DNA from: Amycolatopsis tolypomycina
Lineage (GTDB): Bacteria; Actinomycetota; Actinomycetes; Mycobacteriales; Pseudonocardiaceae
Length of the DNA: 64,000 bases
Assembly: GCF_900105945.1 (NCBI RefSeq)
Contig: NZ_FNSO01000004.1
Coordinates: forward strand, 3,472,001 to 3,536,000
Reading direction: 5' to 3'
The notes below the pieces were generated by a model. The model made no database searches. It was not told the DNA's origin and was given only the letters and a program-made list of their open reading frames with translations. How positions within the stretch are numbered: the stretch's first letter is position 1; each line of letters starts with the position of its first letter. Made by a program: the position numbers and the translations under genes. Positions 29,578 to 36,902 of the stretch are shown here, one piece after another.

Positions 29578-31395
29578 TTACTCGCGGTCCTCTGACGTCT
29601 TGCCACGGCGGCCCAGTGCGATGCCGCCGCCGACCAGGACGACCACGACGACCGCGCCGATGACGATCCACAGCACGGTGTTGCCGCTGCCGGAATCGGC
29701 CGTGTTCGTGGTGCCGGCCGGGGTGGCGCCGTAGACGCCCCAGTAGCCGGTCTGCTCGAGGATGGCGCCCTTGGGCTGCGGCTGGGTGGTGAAGCCGGCG
29801 AACTTGTCGGAGCGGTAGGCCTCGAGGGCGTTCTGGTAGTCGAGCACGATCGTCGGGAACTGGCTGTAGAGCCGGGCCTGTGCCTGCTTGACGTACTCGG
29901 CGCGCTTGGTGTCGTCGGTTTCGGTGAGCTGCTTCTTGTAGAGCTCGTCGTAGGCGGCGTCGCAGAAGAAGGTGTCGGTGCTGCCGCCCTTGCCGTCCGG
30001 GGCGGGCCGGGCGCCGCAGGTGTGCAGCGAGAGGGCGTAGTCCGGGTCGGGGTTGGTGCCGTAGCCGCCGATGGCGAGGTCGTACTTGCCGGCCTGGGTG
30101 CGGTCGGACAGTTCGTCGTCGGAGACGAGGTCCTGCTTGACGGTGATGCCGATGTCCTTGAGCCAGCCGGTGACGTACTGGGCGACGCCCTGGTCGTAGC
30201 TGCGGTTGGCGTGCCCGGTCAGGCGCAGTTCGAGCTTGGCGCCGCCGGGGGCGGTGCGGACGCCGTCGGGGCCCTTCCGGTAGCCGGCCTGTTCGAGGGT
30301 GGTGTTGGCGGCGGCGAGGTCGAACTTGACCTTCTCGCTGTCGCTGGGGTCCCAGTGGTAGTCGGCGTAGATGGCGGGCACGACGCCGCCGCCGACCTGG
30401 CCGAGGCCCTTGAGGACCTTGTCGACGATGGCCTGGGTGTCCACCGCCTGGGTGATGGCCTTGCGGACGTTGATGTCCTTGAGGACCGGGTTGCCGTCGC
30501 CGATCGGGTTGTTCGCGTTGTCGGTGACGCCGAAGTTGATCGACAGCTCGTCGTAACGGCGGCCGGGGGCGGCGTTGGTGGTGATGCCCTGCTGGCCCTT
30601 CAACGCTTCGAACTGGTTGGGGTTGAGCCGGTTGATGACGTCGACTTCGCCCTGCTTGAGCGCGTTGACGGCGGCTTCGGTGTCCTTGAACACCAGCAGC
30701 TGCAGTTCGTCGATCTTCGGAGCGCCGCGCCAGTAGCCCTTGTTGGCCTTGAACTTGACGTACTCGTTCGGCTTGTACTCGGTGAGCTGGAACGGGCCGT
30801 CGGAGACGCCGGAAACGGCGAGGGTGTCGGTCGAGGGGTCCTTGAGGTCCTTGATCGGTGCCCAGATGTGCTCCGGCACGATCGGCACGTCGAGCAGGTT
30901 CATGTTGACCTGCACGGCCTTGGTCTTGATGACGAGCGTGGTGTCGTCGGGTGCGGTGACCGTCTCGAAGTTGGCAACGTAGTTGCCGTTGGCGGTGCGG
31001 GCGTTCTCGTCGGTGAGCATGCGGTTGAAGGTGAAGGCCGCGTCCTTGGCGGTCACCGGCTTGCCGTCGCTCCACTTGACGCCGCTGCGGATCTTGAAGG
31101 TCCAGGTCAGCTTGTCCGCCGACGGGGTCCACGACTCGGCGAGCGCGGGCGAGGCTTCGGCCTTCTCCGCGTTCGGGATGGTCAGGAACTCGAAGGTGAA
31201 CCGGCCGATCTGGGTCGAAGCCGAGAGCGCCGCGGTGAACGGGTTGAGGTGGTCGATGCCGGTGGTGAGCGCGACCCGCAGCACCTTGCCCTGCTGGGCC
31301 TGGGCGGGTACGGCGAGCGGGATCGCCGCCAGTGTCGCGGCCGCGAAGACCGCGCCCACGCGGGCGAAACGCCCGGATCTACGTTGGAACTGCAC
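29578..31395 (-). CDS. Peptide-binding protein (SBP family 5) with C-terminal membrane anchor
   Basis: A 605-residue exported binding protein of the DppA/OppA-type SBP_bac_5 family; typical blocks are SPALAESWTPSADKLTWTFK, SGVKWSDGKPVTAKDAAFTF and KDINVRKAITQAVD. The signal peptide is residues about 1-32, with a basic start (QRRSGRFARVG) and an AQAQQG end; there is no lipobox cysteine. The C-terminus has a hydrophobic helix (VLWIVIGAVVVVVLVGGGIA) and a short basic tail, so the protein appears held by a C-terminal anchor instead of a lipid. GTG at 31395 was chosen from several possible starts (31404 is an alternative). It is the first gene of the importer operon. Confidence 0.92.
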   Translation of the reverse strand: MQFQRRSGRFARVGAVFAAATLAAIPLAVPAQAQQGKVLRVALTTGIDHLNPFTAALSASTQIGRFTFEFLTIPNAEKAEASPALAESWTPSADKLTWTFKIRSGVKWSDGKPVTAKDAAFTFNRMLTDENARTANGNYVANFETVTAPDDTTLVIKTKAVQVNMNLLDVPIVPEHIWAPIKDLKDPSTDTLAVSGVSDGPFQLTEYKPNEYVKFKANKGYWRGAPKIDELQLLVFKDTEAAVNALKQGEVDVINRLNPNQFEALKGQQGITTNAAPGRRYDELSINFGVTDNANNPIGDGNPVLKDINVRKAITQAVDTQAIVDKVLKGLGQVGGGVVPAIYADYHWDPSDSEKVKFDLAAANTTLEQAGYRKGPDGVRTAPGGAKLELRLTGHANRSYDQGVAQYVTGWLKDIGITVKQDLVSDDELSDRTQAGKYDLAIGGYGTNPDPDYALSLHTCGARPAPDGKGGSTDTFFCDAAYDELYKKQLTETDDTKRAEYVKQAQARLYSQFPTIVLDYQNALEAYRSDKFAGFTTQPQPKGAILEQTGYWGVYGATPAGTTNTADSGSGNTVLWIVIGAVVVVVLVGGGIALGRRGKTSEDRE

Positions 31396-31487
31396 CGAAA
31401 CCACCCCATCGTTCGCTTGTGAACCTCCCCAAGGACGAGAAGTAACCACATATCGGGACAACCGCGCAATATGTTGCCGCCTCGGCG

Positions 31488-31541
31488 ACTGCCCGATCGT
31501 TATCGATCGCTTGATCGTCACGCTGAGTGACATCGGGCAGT
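31488..31541. promoter_or_regulatory. Inverted repeat and GATCG repeats between divergent importer and peptidase operons
   Basis: ACTGCCCGAT (31488-31497) and ATCGGGCAGT (31532-31541) are exact inverted repeats separated by 34 bp. Three GATCG words lie within or at the edge (31495, 31505, 31513), spaced 10 and 8 bp. This is the only marked structure in the 195-bp divergent region and is a candidate site for a shared regulator. Confidence 0.4.
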
Positions 31542-31577
31542 GGGGGCGTTCCGCGTCCGGGCGCCGGGCGTGCTGGC

Positions 31578-31583
31578 TAGAGT
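31578..31583 (+). promoter_or_regulatory. -10 element TAGAGT of the M55 peptidase operon
   Basis: TAGAGT ends 7 nt before the ATG at 31591; leaderless start expected. Confidence 0.5.
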
Positions 31584-31590
31584 GCCCGGC

Positions 31591-32418
31591 ATGCGCATCC
31601 TGATCTCGGCGGACATGGAGGGCGCCACCGGCGTCACCTGGACCGACGACGTCGTGCCCGGTTCGCCGCAGTGGGACCGCTTCCGGCGGCTGTTCACCGG
31701 CGACGTCAACGCGGTGCTGGCCGGGCTGTTCGAGGCCGGGGCGAGCGACGTGCTGGTCAACGAGGCGCACTCCTCGCAGCGGAATCTCCTGCTGGAGGAC
31801 CTGGACCCGCGGGCGCGGATGCTCACCGGGCGGCACAAGCCGCTGTCGATGATGCAGGGCGTCGATTCCGGTGTGGACGGTGTGGTGTTCCTCGGCTACC
31901 ACGCCGGCGCGGGCTTCGACGGGGTCCTTTCCCACACCTACCTGGAGAACCAGATCACCGGGGTGTGGCTGGACGACGTCCCGGCGAGCGAGGGCCGGCT
32001 GAACGCGGGCATGGCCGCGGAGTACGGCGTCCCTGTCCTGCTCGTTTCGGGTGACGACAAAACGTGTGAGGACGCCCGTGATTACGCTCCGGAGGCGGAG
32101 CTGGTCCAGGTGAAGGAGTGCGTCAGCCGGTACGCGGCGATCTGCCTGCCGCCTTCGCGCACGGCGGAGCTGCTGACCGGCGCGGCGGCCGACGCCATGA
32201 GCCGGGCGGGCCGGGAGGAGCGGCGGGTGGGGCCGCACCGGATCGAGGTGGAGTTCGACGCCAGCCACCTGGCGCAGGCGACGGCGGTGATCCCGACGGT
32301 GGAGCAGATCGGGACGCGGCGGGTCGGGTTCGACGCGCCGGACATGACCGAGGCGATGAAGTGCTTCAAGGTCGTCACGGCGATCGCGGCAGGGGCGGTG
32401 CAGGGTATCTATGGCTGA
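31591..32418 (+). CDS. M55-family D-aminopeptidase, DppA-like
   Basis: A 275-residue zinc peptidase. The family start MRILISADMEGATGVTW contains metal ligands D8 and E10. NEAHSSQRNLLLEDLDP has the next histidine, and FLGYHAGAGFDGVLSHTY has H-containing active-site segments; NAGMAAEYGVPVLLVSGDD follows. Bacillus DppA, the model, is a self-compartmentalising decamer that cleaves D-Ala-D-Ala and related D-peptides in the cytoplasm. It is divergent from a dipeptide importer and overlaps an M20 peptidase by 8 bp, so imported peptides are probably degraded by these two enzymes. Confidence 0.92.
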   Translation: MRILISADMEGATGVTWTDDVVPGSPQWDRFRRLFTGDVNAVLAGLFEAGASDVLVNEAHSSQRNLLLEDLDPRARMLTGRHKPLSMMQGVDSGVDGVVFLGYHAGAGFDGVLSHTYLENQITGVWLDDVPASEGRLNAGMAAEYGVPVLLVSGDDKTCEDARDYAPEAELVQVKECVSRYAAICLPPSRTAELLTGAAADAMSRAGREERRVGPHRIEVEFDASHLAQATAVIPTVEQIGTRRVGFDAPDMTEAMKCFKVVTAIAAGAVQGIYG

Positions 32419-33709
32419 CGTCGTCGAGTTGTGCGCGGACCTGATCCGGTTCGACACGACCAACCGCGGGAACAACGACGCCCGCCCGGAGCGGCCGGCG
32501 GCCGAGTACGTGGCCGCGTTCCTGGACGGCTTGGGCATCCCGTCGCGGGTCCTGGAGGCCGCGCCGGGCCGGGCCAGCGTGATCGCGCGGGTGCCGGGCA
32601 CCGATCCGGCACTGCCGGCGCTGCTGGTGCAGGGGCACCTGGACGTCGTCCCGGCGGACGCCGCGGACTGGTCGGTGCCGCCGTTCGCCGGTGAGGTGCG
32701 CGACGGGTACCTGTGGGGCCGCGGCGCGACCGACATGAAGGACTTCGTCGCGATGGTGCTGGCCGCGCTGGCCGGCGGCGCGCGGCCGCGGCGGGACCTG
32801 GTGCTGGCGTTCGTCGCCGACGAGGAGGACCGCGGCGAGTGGGGCGCGCACTGGCTCGTCGCGGCCCACCCGGAGCTGTTCGAGGGCTGTGTGGCGGCGA
32901 TCAGCGAGTCGGGTGGCTACACCTACCACGTGCCCGCCGCCGACGGCCGTGACGTGCACCTGTACCCGGTGGGGACGGCCGAGCGCGGGACGGCGCACCT
33001 GCGGCTGACCGCCCGCGGCCGGGCCGGGCACGGCTCGCGCCCGAACGACGAGAACGCCGTCACCCGGTTGGTGGGGGCGTTGCACCGGATCGCGGCGCAG
33101 GAGTGGCCGGTGACGCTGACGCCGGCGGTGCGGGCGTTCCTGGAGCGGACCGGCGCGGCGCTGGGCGTCCCGGTGGATCTGTCCTCTTCGGACGGCGTGG
33201 ACGCGGCGGTGGCGGCGCTCGGCCCGGCGGGTTCGCTGGTGCTGCCGACGGTCCGCAACAGCACGACCCCGACGATGCTCGACGCGGGCTACAAGGTGAA
33301 CGTGATCCCGTCGACGGCGACCGCGCAGGTCGACGTGCGGGTGCTGCCGGGCACCGAGGAGTCGTTGTTCGCCGCGCTGGACGAGCTGCTCGGCGAGGGC
33401 GTGACGCGCGAGTTCGTCGCCCACCAGCCGCCGGTGCAGGCGCCGGTGGATTCGCCGTGGTTCGCCGCGATGGCGTCGGCGCTGCGGGCCGAGGACCCCG
33501 AAGCCGTGGTGGTGCCGTACTGCCTGGGCGGCGGGACGGACGCGAAGGCGTTCACCCAGCTGGGGATCGCCTGTTACGGGTTCGCGCCGCTGTGGCTGCC
33601 GAAGGGGTTCCCGTACCGGGCGATGGCGCACGGGGTGGACGAGCGGGTGCCGGTGGCGGGCCTGCACTTCGGCACCCGCGTCCTGGCCCGGTTCCTCGAG
33701 AACTGCTAG
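32411..33709 (+). CDS. M20-family metallopeptidase
   Basis: A 432-residue two-domain zinc peptidase of the ArgE/DapE/CPG2 group. Metal and catalytic residues are visible: LVQGHLDVVPAD (His, Asp), YLWGRGATDMKDFVA (bridging Asp), FVADEEDRGEWGAHWL (Glu pair) and a C-terminal histidine in YRAMAHGVDERVPV. The dimerisation or lid domain is about 190-310 (RGRAGHGSRPNDENAVTR). Its ATG lies 8 bp inside the M55 gene, so expression is coupled. The C-terminus overlaps the end of the convergent dienelactone hydrolase gene by 4 bp. The specificity is not fixed by sequence; context suggests dipeptides or N-acyl amino acids. Confidence 0.92.
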   Translation: MADVVELCADLIRFDTTNRGNNDARPERPAAEYVAAFLDGLGIPSRVLEAAPGRASVIARVPGTDPALPALLVQGHLDVVPADAADWSVPPFAGEVRDGYLWGRGATDMKDFVAMVLAALAGGARPRRDLVLAFVADEEDRGEWGAHWLVAAHPELFEGCVAAISESGGYTYHVPAADGRDVHLYPVGTAERGTAHLRLTARGRAGHGSRPNDENAVTRLVGALHRIAAQEWPVTLTPAVRAFLERTGAALGVPVDLSSSDGVDAAVAALGPAGSLVLPTVRNSTTPTMLDAGYKVNVIPSTATAQVDVRVLPGTEESLFAALDELLGEGVTREFVAHQPPVQAPVDSPWFAAMASALRAEDPEAVVVPYCLGGGTDAKAFTQLGIACYGFAPLWLPKGFPYRAMAHGVDERVPVAGLHFGTRVLARFLENC

Positions 33710-34431
33710 AGGGCGCGGCCGAGGAGTGCCAGCAGGCTTTCCCAATGCCGCTTCAGGGCGGCGGGGTCGAAGGAGTCGGTGTCGGACATGGTGAAGCCGT
33801 GGACGGTGCCGGGGTAGATCTCGGAGGTGTGGTCGAGCCCCGCGGCGTCCAGGGTCTGGTTGAGCTCGCCGAGGGCTTCGGGCGTCAGGTCGGTTTCGGC
33901 GTGGCCGAAGTGGGCCTTGGCGGTGATCCGGTGCAGGCTGTCGGGCCCGGCGGCGCCCACGGGGGCGTGGAAGGCGGCGAGGGCGGCCACCTGGCCGGGG
34001 TGGGCCGCGGCGGTGTGGGTCGCCAGGAGGCCGCCGATGCAGTAGCCGGTCGTCGCGATCGGGCCGGGGACGACCTCGGGCCGGGCGGTGAGGAACCGCA
34101 GGTAGGCGTCGGCGTCGCGCAGGATCCGTTCGGTGGTGTGGGCTTCGATCATGGGCATCAGCTGGGCGAAGACCCCGGGCCGGGCCTCTTCGCCGATGTA
34201 CTCGGGGAGGTCGATGACCGGCGTCGGGCCGTGGCGGTAGAAGGGGTTGGGGACGAGCACGAAGTACCCGTGGCCGGCCAGTTGCCGCGCCATTTCGCGC
34301 AGCACGGGCCGGATGCCGAAGCCGTCCGGGTACATCAGGACGCCGGGGTGGCGTTCGCCGTCGTCGGGGAACGCGGCGAAGGCGTCGGCCTGGCCGTCCG
34401 GGGTGGGGATCCGCAGTGACTGGGTGGGCAC
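33706..34431 (-). CDS. Dienelactone hydrolase-family protein
   Basis: A 241-residue alpha/beta hydrolase. The nucleophile elbow is IATTGYCIGGLLATHTAA with Cys in the GxCxG position, as in dienelactone hydrolases. The acid is probably the Asp in FGHAETDLTPE and the histidine lies in IYPGTVHGFTMSDTD. GTG at 34431 is preferred because TAGGCT (plus 34440-34445) ends 8 nt upstream; a GTG two codons earlier is too close to it. The natural substrate is unknown. A 23-nt gap separates it from the quinone reductase gene on the same strand. Confidence 0.88.
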   Translation of the reverse strand: MPTQSLRIPTPDGQADAFAAFPDDGERHPGVLMYPDGFGIRPVLREMARQLAGHGYFVLVPNPFYRHGPTPVIDLPEYIGEEARPGVFAQLMPMIEAHTTERILRDADAYLRFLTARPEVVPGPIATTGYCIGGLLATHTAAAHPGQVAALAAFHAPVGAAGPDSLHRITAKAHFGHAETDLTPEALGELNQTLDAAGLDHTSEIYPGTVHGFTMSDTDSFDPAALKRHWESLLALLGRAL

Positions 34432-34454
34432 GATCACCGAGCCTAGCCACCGGC

Positions 34455-35405
34455 TCACGGCACCACGACGAGCTTGCCCGCGGCACGGTCCTCCTCCATG
34501 TACCGGTGGGCCGCGGCGATGTCGTCCAGGGGGAAGACCCGGTCGACGTGCGGCCGGTAGGTCCCGGCCTCGACTTCGCCGACGATCCGCTGCAGCAGTT
34601 CCGTGCTGCCCTTGCGGTCGTCGCTGTGGAAGGCGGTCAGTTTCGTGCCGGACGGGATCTTCGCGATGGGTTCGAAGTCCGGGACGATCCAGCCGCTGAG
34701 CGAGCCCGCCACGCACACCGTGCCGCCGCGGCGGACCAGGCGCAGGGACTCCACGGCCGTGCGGGCGCCGACGAGGTCGAGGACCCAGTCCGGGCCGTCG
34801 GGCCACAGCTCGGCCAGGCCGGTGAGCGGGCCGCCGTCGTCGATGAGGACGTGGCCGGTCAGTGCGGCGGCCTTGTCCGGCCGCCGGGTGGTGGTGGCGA
34901 CGTCGACGCCGTGGGCGGCCGCGATCGAGGCGGCGGCGAGCCCGACCGAGGACGTGCCGCCGCGGACGAGCAGCCGCCCGCCGGTGCCGATTCCGAGCGC
35001 GTCGAGGGCGCCGTGGGCGGTCAGGTACGTCTCGGGGAGCGCGGCCAGGACGGTCCAGGGCAGGGTGGTGGTGACCGGCATCAGCAGCGGGTCGGGCAGC
35101 AGGGCGTATTCGGCGTAGCCGCCGTCGAAGGCGCGGCCCATCTCCCCCATCATCGCCGCGACCGTGGTGCCCTCGGGCAGCCGCGGGTCGGTCGAGGCGG
35201 CCACCGTGCCGACGCATTCGATGCCGAGCACGCGCGGGAACCGCACGCTCGGGGAGTGTCCTTGGCGGGTGCGCAGCTCCGACCGGTTGAGGCCGGCACC
35301 CCTGATCCGCACCAGGCTCCAGCCGTCCCGCACCGCAGGGACGGGCAGTTCCCGGATTTCCAGCACTTCCGGCCCGCCGGGCCGGGGGCACACCGCCGCT
35401 CGCAT
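34455..35405 (-). CDS. Quinone oxidoreductase-like zinc-independent MDR reductase
   Basis: A 316-residue medium-chain reductase. The N-terminal GroES-like domain begins MRAAVCPRPGGPEVLEIREL and includes GAGLNRSELRTRQGHSPSV in place of zinc-alcohol-dehydrogenase cysteines. The NADPH-binding motif is GRLLVRGGTSSVGLAAASIA, followed by TTTRRPDKAAAL, where arginines would bind the 2'-phosphate. No catalytic zinc ligands are seen. The ATG at 35405 is used; GTG at 35414 is an alternative. It is divergent from an AraC regulator by 64 nt, a likely controller, and may share a transcript with the dienelactone hydrolase. Confidence 0.9.
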   Translation of the reverse strand: MRAAVCPRPGGPEVLEIRELPVPAVRDGWSLVRIRGAGLNRSELRTRQGHSPSVRFPRVLGIECVGTVAASTDPRLPEGTTVAAMMGEMGRAFDGGYAEYALLPDPLLMPVTTTLPWTVLAALPETYLTAHGALDALGIGTGGRLLVRGGTSSVGLAAASIAAAHGVDVATTTRRPDKAAALTGHVLIDDGGPLTGLAELWPDGPDWVLDLVGARTAVESLRLVRRGGTVCVAGSLSGWIVPDFEPIAKIPSGTKLTAFHSDDRKGSTELLQRIVGEVEAGTYRPHVDRVFPLDDIAAAHRYMEEDRAAGKLVVVP

Positions 35406-35455
35406 CGTCTTCACGGGGTCCACTTTCACCGGCCGCCCGGCTGGCGGACCACCGG

Positions 35456-35461
35456 TAACAT
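35456..35461 (+). promoter_or_regulatory. -10 element TAACAT of the AraC gene
   Basis: TAACAT ends 8 nt before the ATG at 35470; leaderless start likely. Confidence 0.45.
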
Positions 35462-35469
35462 GCCAGTTC

Positions 35470-36231
35470 ATGCCCCTTGGCCGCCACGTTGAGCCGACGT
35501 CGCGGATCTGGCCGTCCGGCGGGGTCCACCTGTGGCCGCCGGGCGGCACGAGCGACGCGGACTCCCACGACCGGGGGCACCTGGTCTACGCGGCGCGGGG
35601 CGTGCTGTCGGTGCACACCGAGCGGGGGACGTCGATCGTGCCGGCGAACCGGGTGGCGTGGACCCCGGCCGGGTTCGTCCACCGGCACCGCGCGCACGGC
35701 CACACCGACATGCGGATCGTGTTCCTGCCGGCGTCGCTGGCCCGGCTCGTCCCCGGCCGTCCCGCCGTGTTCACCGCGTCGGGGCTGGCGCGGGAGGTGC
35801 TGCTGGCGCTGACCGGCCCGCGCGAGTACGACCGGGCGGCGAGCGCCCGCCTGCGCCGGGTGCTGGTCGACGAGCTGCGCGAAGCGCCCGAGCAGCCGCT
35901 GCACCTGCCCGAGCCGCGCGACGACCGGTTGCGGGCCCTCGCGCGGCGCCTCTACGACGACCCCGGCGACAACACCTCGCTGGCGGAGCTCGGGCAGCAG
36001 GTCGGTGCGAGCGGGCGCACGCTCAGCCGGCTGTTCCGCGACGAGCTGGGCATGACGTTCCACGAGTGGCGGACGCAGGTCCGCGTCGGCCACGCCCTGG
36101 TCCTGCTGGCCGACGGCCACGACACGGCGGCCACGGCGCGGGCGTGCGGCTGGGCGAACCCGAGCCACTTCATCGCGGCCTTCACCGCCGTCGTGGGGAC
36201 GACGCCGGGCCGCCACCGGGCTAGCGGGTGA
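35470..36231 (+). CDS. AraC-family regulator with N-terminal cupin
   Basis: A 253-residue protein. Residues about 20-95 form a small cupin (HDRGHLVYAARGVLSVHTER and VAWTPAGFVHRHRAHGHTDM). Residues about 155-250 form the double HTH: NTSLAELGQQVGASGRTLSR followed by LFRDELGMTFHEWRTQVRVG, then TAATARACGWANPSHFIAAF. This is the RclR/NimR-like size class often controlling adjacent transporters or reductases. The divergent quinone reductase is the obvious candidate. The 3' end overlaps the convergent methyltransferase gene by 11 bp. Confidence 0.9.
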   Translation: MPLGRHVEPTSRIWPSGGVHLWPPGGTSDADSHDRGHLVYAARGVLSVHTERGTSIVPANRVAWTPAGFVHRHRAHGHTDMRIVFLPASLARLVPGRPAVFTASGLAREVLLALTGPREYDRAASARLRRVLVDELREAPEQPLHLPEPRDDRLRALARRLYDDPGDNTSLAELGQQVGASGRTLSRLFRDELGMTFHEWRTQVRVGHALVLLADGHDTAATARACGWANPSHFIAAFTAVVGTTPGRHRASG

Positions 36232-36859
36232 ATTCGGCCCAGTGGCGGGCGCCGTCGCGGATGGTCTCCAGGCTGACCAGCCGGACGCCGTCCTGGGCGA
36301 CGGACTCGATCTCCGCGCGGCTGAACGGCCACGGCGGGCCTTCCCACGTGGCGACGTCCGTGCTCTCCTCCGCGACCTCACAGACCAGGAGGGTGCCGCC
36401 GGGGGCGAGGAAGCCGGCCAGGGACGCCACCGCGGCGGGCCGGAACTCCCGGGGCATGGCCTGGATGTTGATGATCTCCACGACCAGGTCGAACGCGTGG
36501 TGCCACTCCCCCGGCGGGTGCAGCAGGTCCGCCACCACGTAGTCCACTGTGGACTCGGGGAACCGGGCGCGGGCGGCGTCGACCGCGGTCGGGGCGACGT
36601 CGAAGGCCGTGACGGCCCAGCCGTGCGCGGACAGCAGTTCGGCGTCGTCGCCGAGGGCGCTGCCCACCACCAGGGCGCGGCGGCCATCGCCCGGGCTGAT
36701 CCAGGCGGCGAGGTCGGCGTTCGGGGTGCCGCGGGTCCACGGGACTTCGGCTTCGCCGCGGGCGGCGGCGGTGTAGAGCCGGTCGAACCAGGCGGTGGGG
36801 TCGCCGTCGGCGAGGGAGGCGCGGGCGAGTACGCGGTCGGCGGGTTCCGGCGTCGTCAT
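36221..36859 (-). CDS. Class I SAM-dependent methyltransferase
   Basis: A 212-residue Rossmann methyltransferase. Motif I is GRRALVVGSALGDDAELLSA, motif II is the acidic end of WAVTAFDVAPTAVDAARARF, post-motif is DYVVADLLHPPGEW and motif IV is FDLVVEIINIQAMPREF. The N-terminal stretch WFDRLYTAAARGEAEVPWTR has the pattern of thiopurine or chlorine-type small-molecule methyltransferases. The ATG at 36859 has TAGGGT (plus 36867-36872) 7 nt upstream. Substrate unknown. Confidence 0.88.
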   Translation of the reverse strand: MTTPEPADRVLARASLADGDPTAWFDRLYTAAARGEAEVPWTRGTPNADLAAWISPGDGRRALVVGSALGDDAELLSAHGWAVTAFDVAPTAVDAARARFPESTVDYVVADLLHPPGEWHHAFDLVVEIINIQAMPREFRPAAVASLAGFLAPGGTLLVCEVAEESTDVATWEGPPWPFSRAEIESVAQDGVRLVSLETIRDGARHWAEFTR

Positions 36860-36902
36860 GGTCGTGACCCTAGCGACGGCGCCGGAACCCGCGGGACCGG
36901 TT

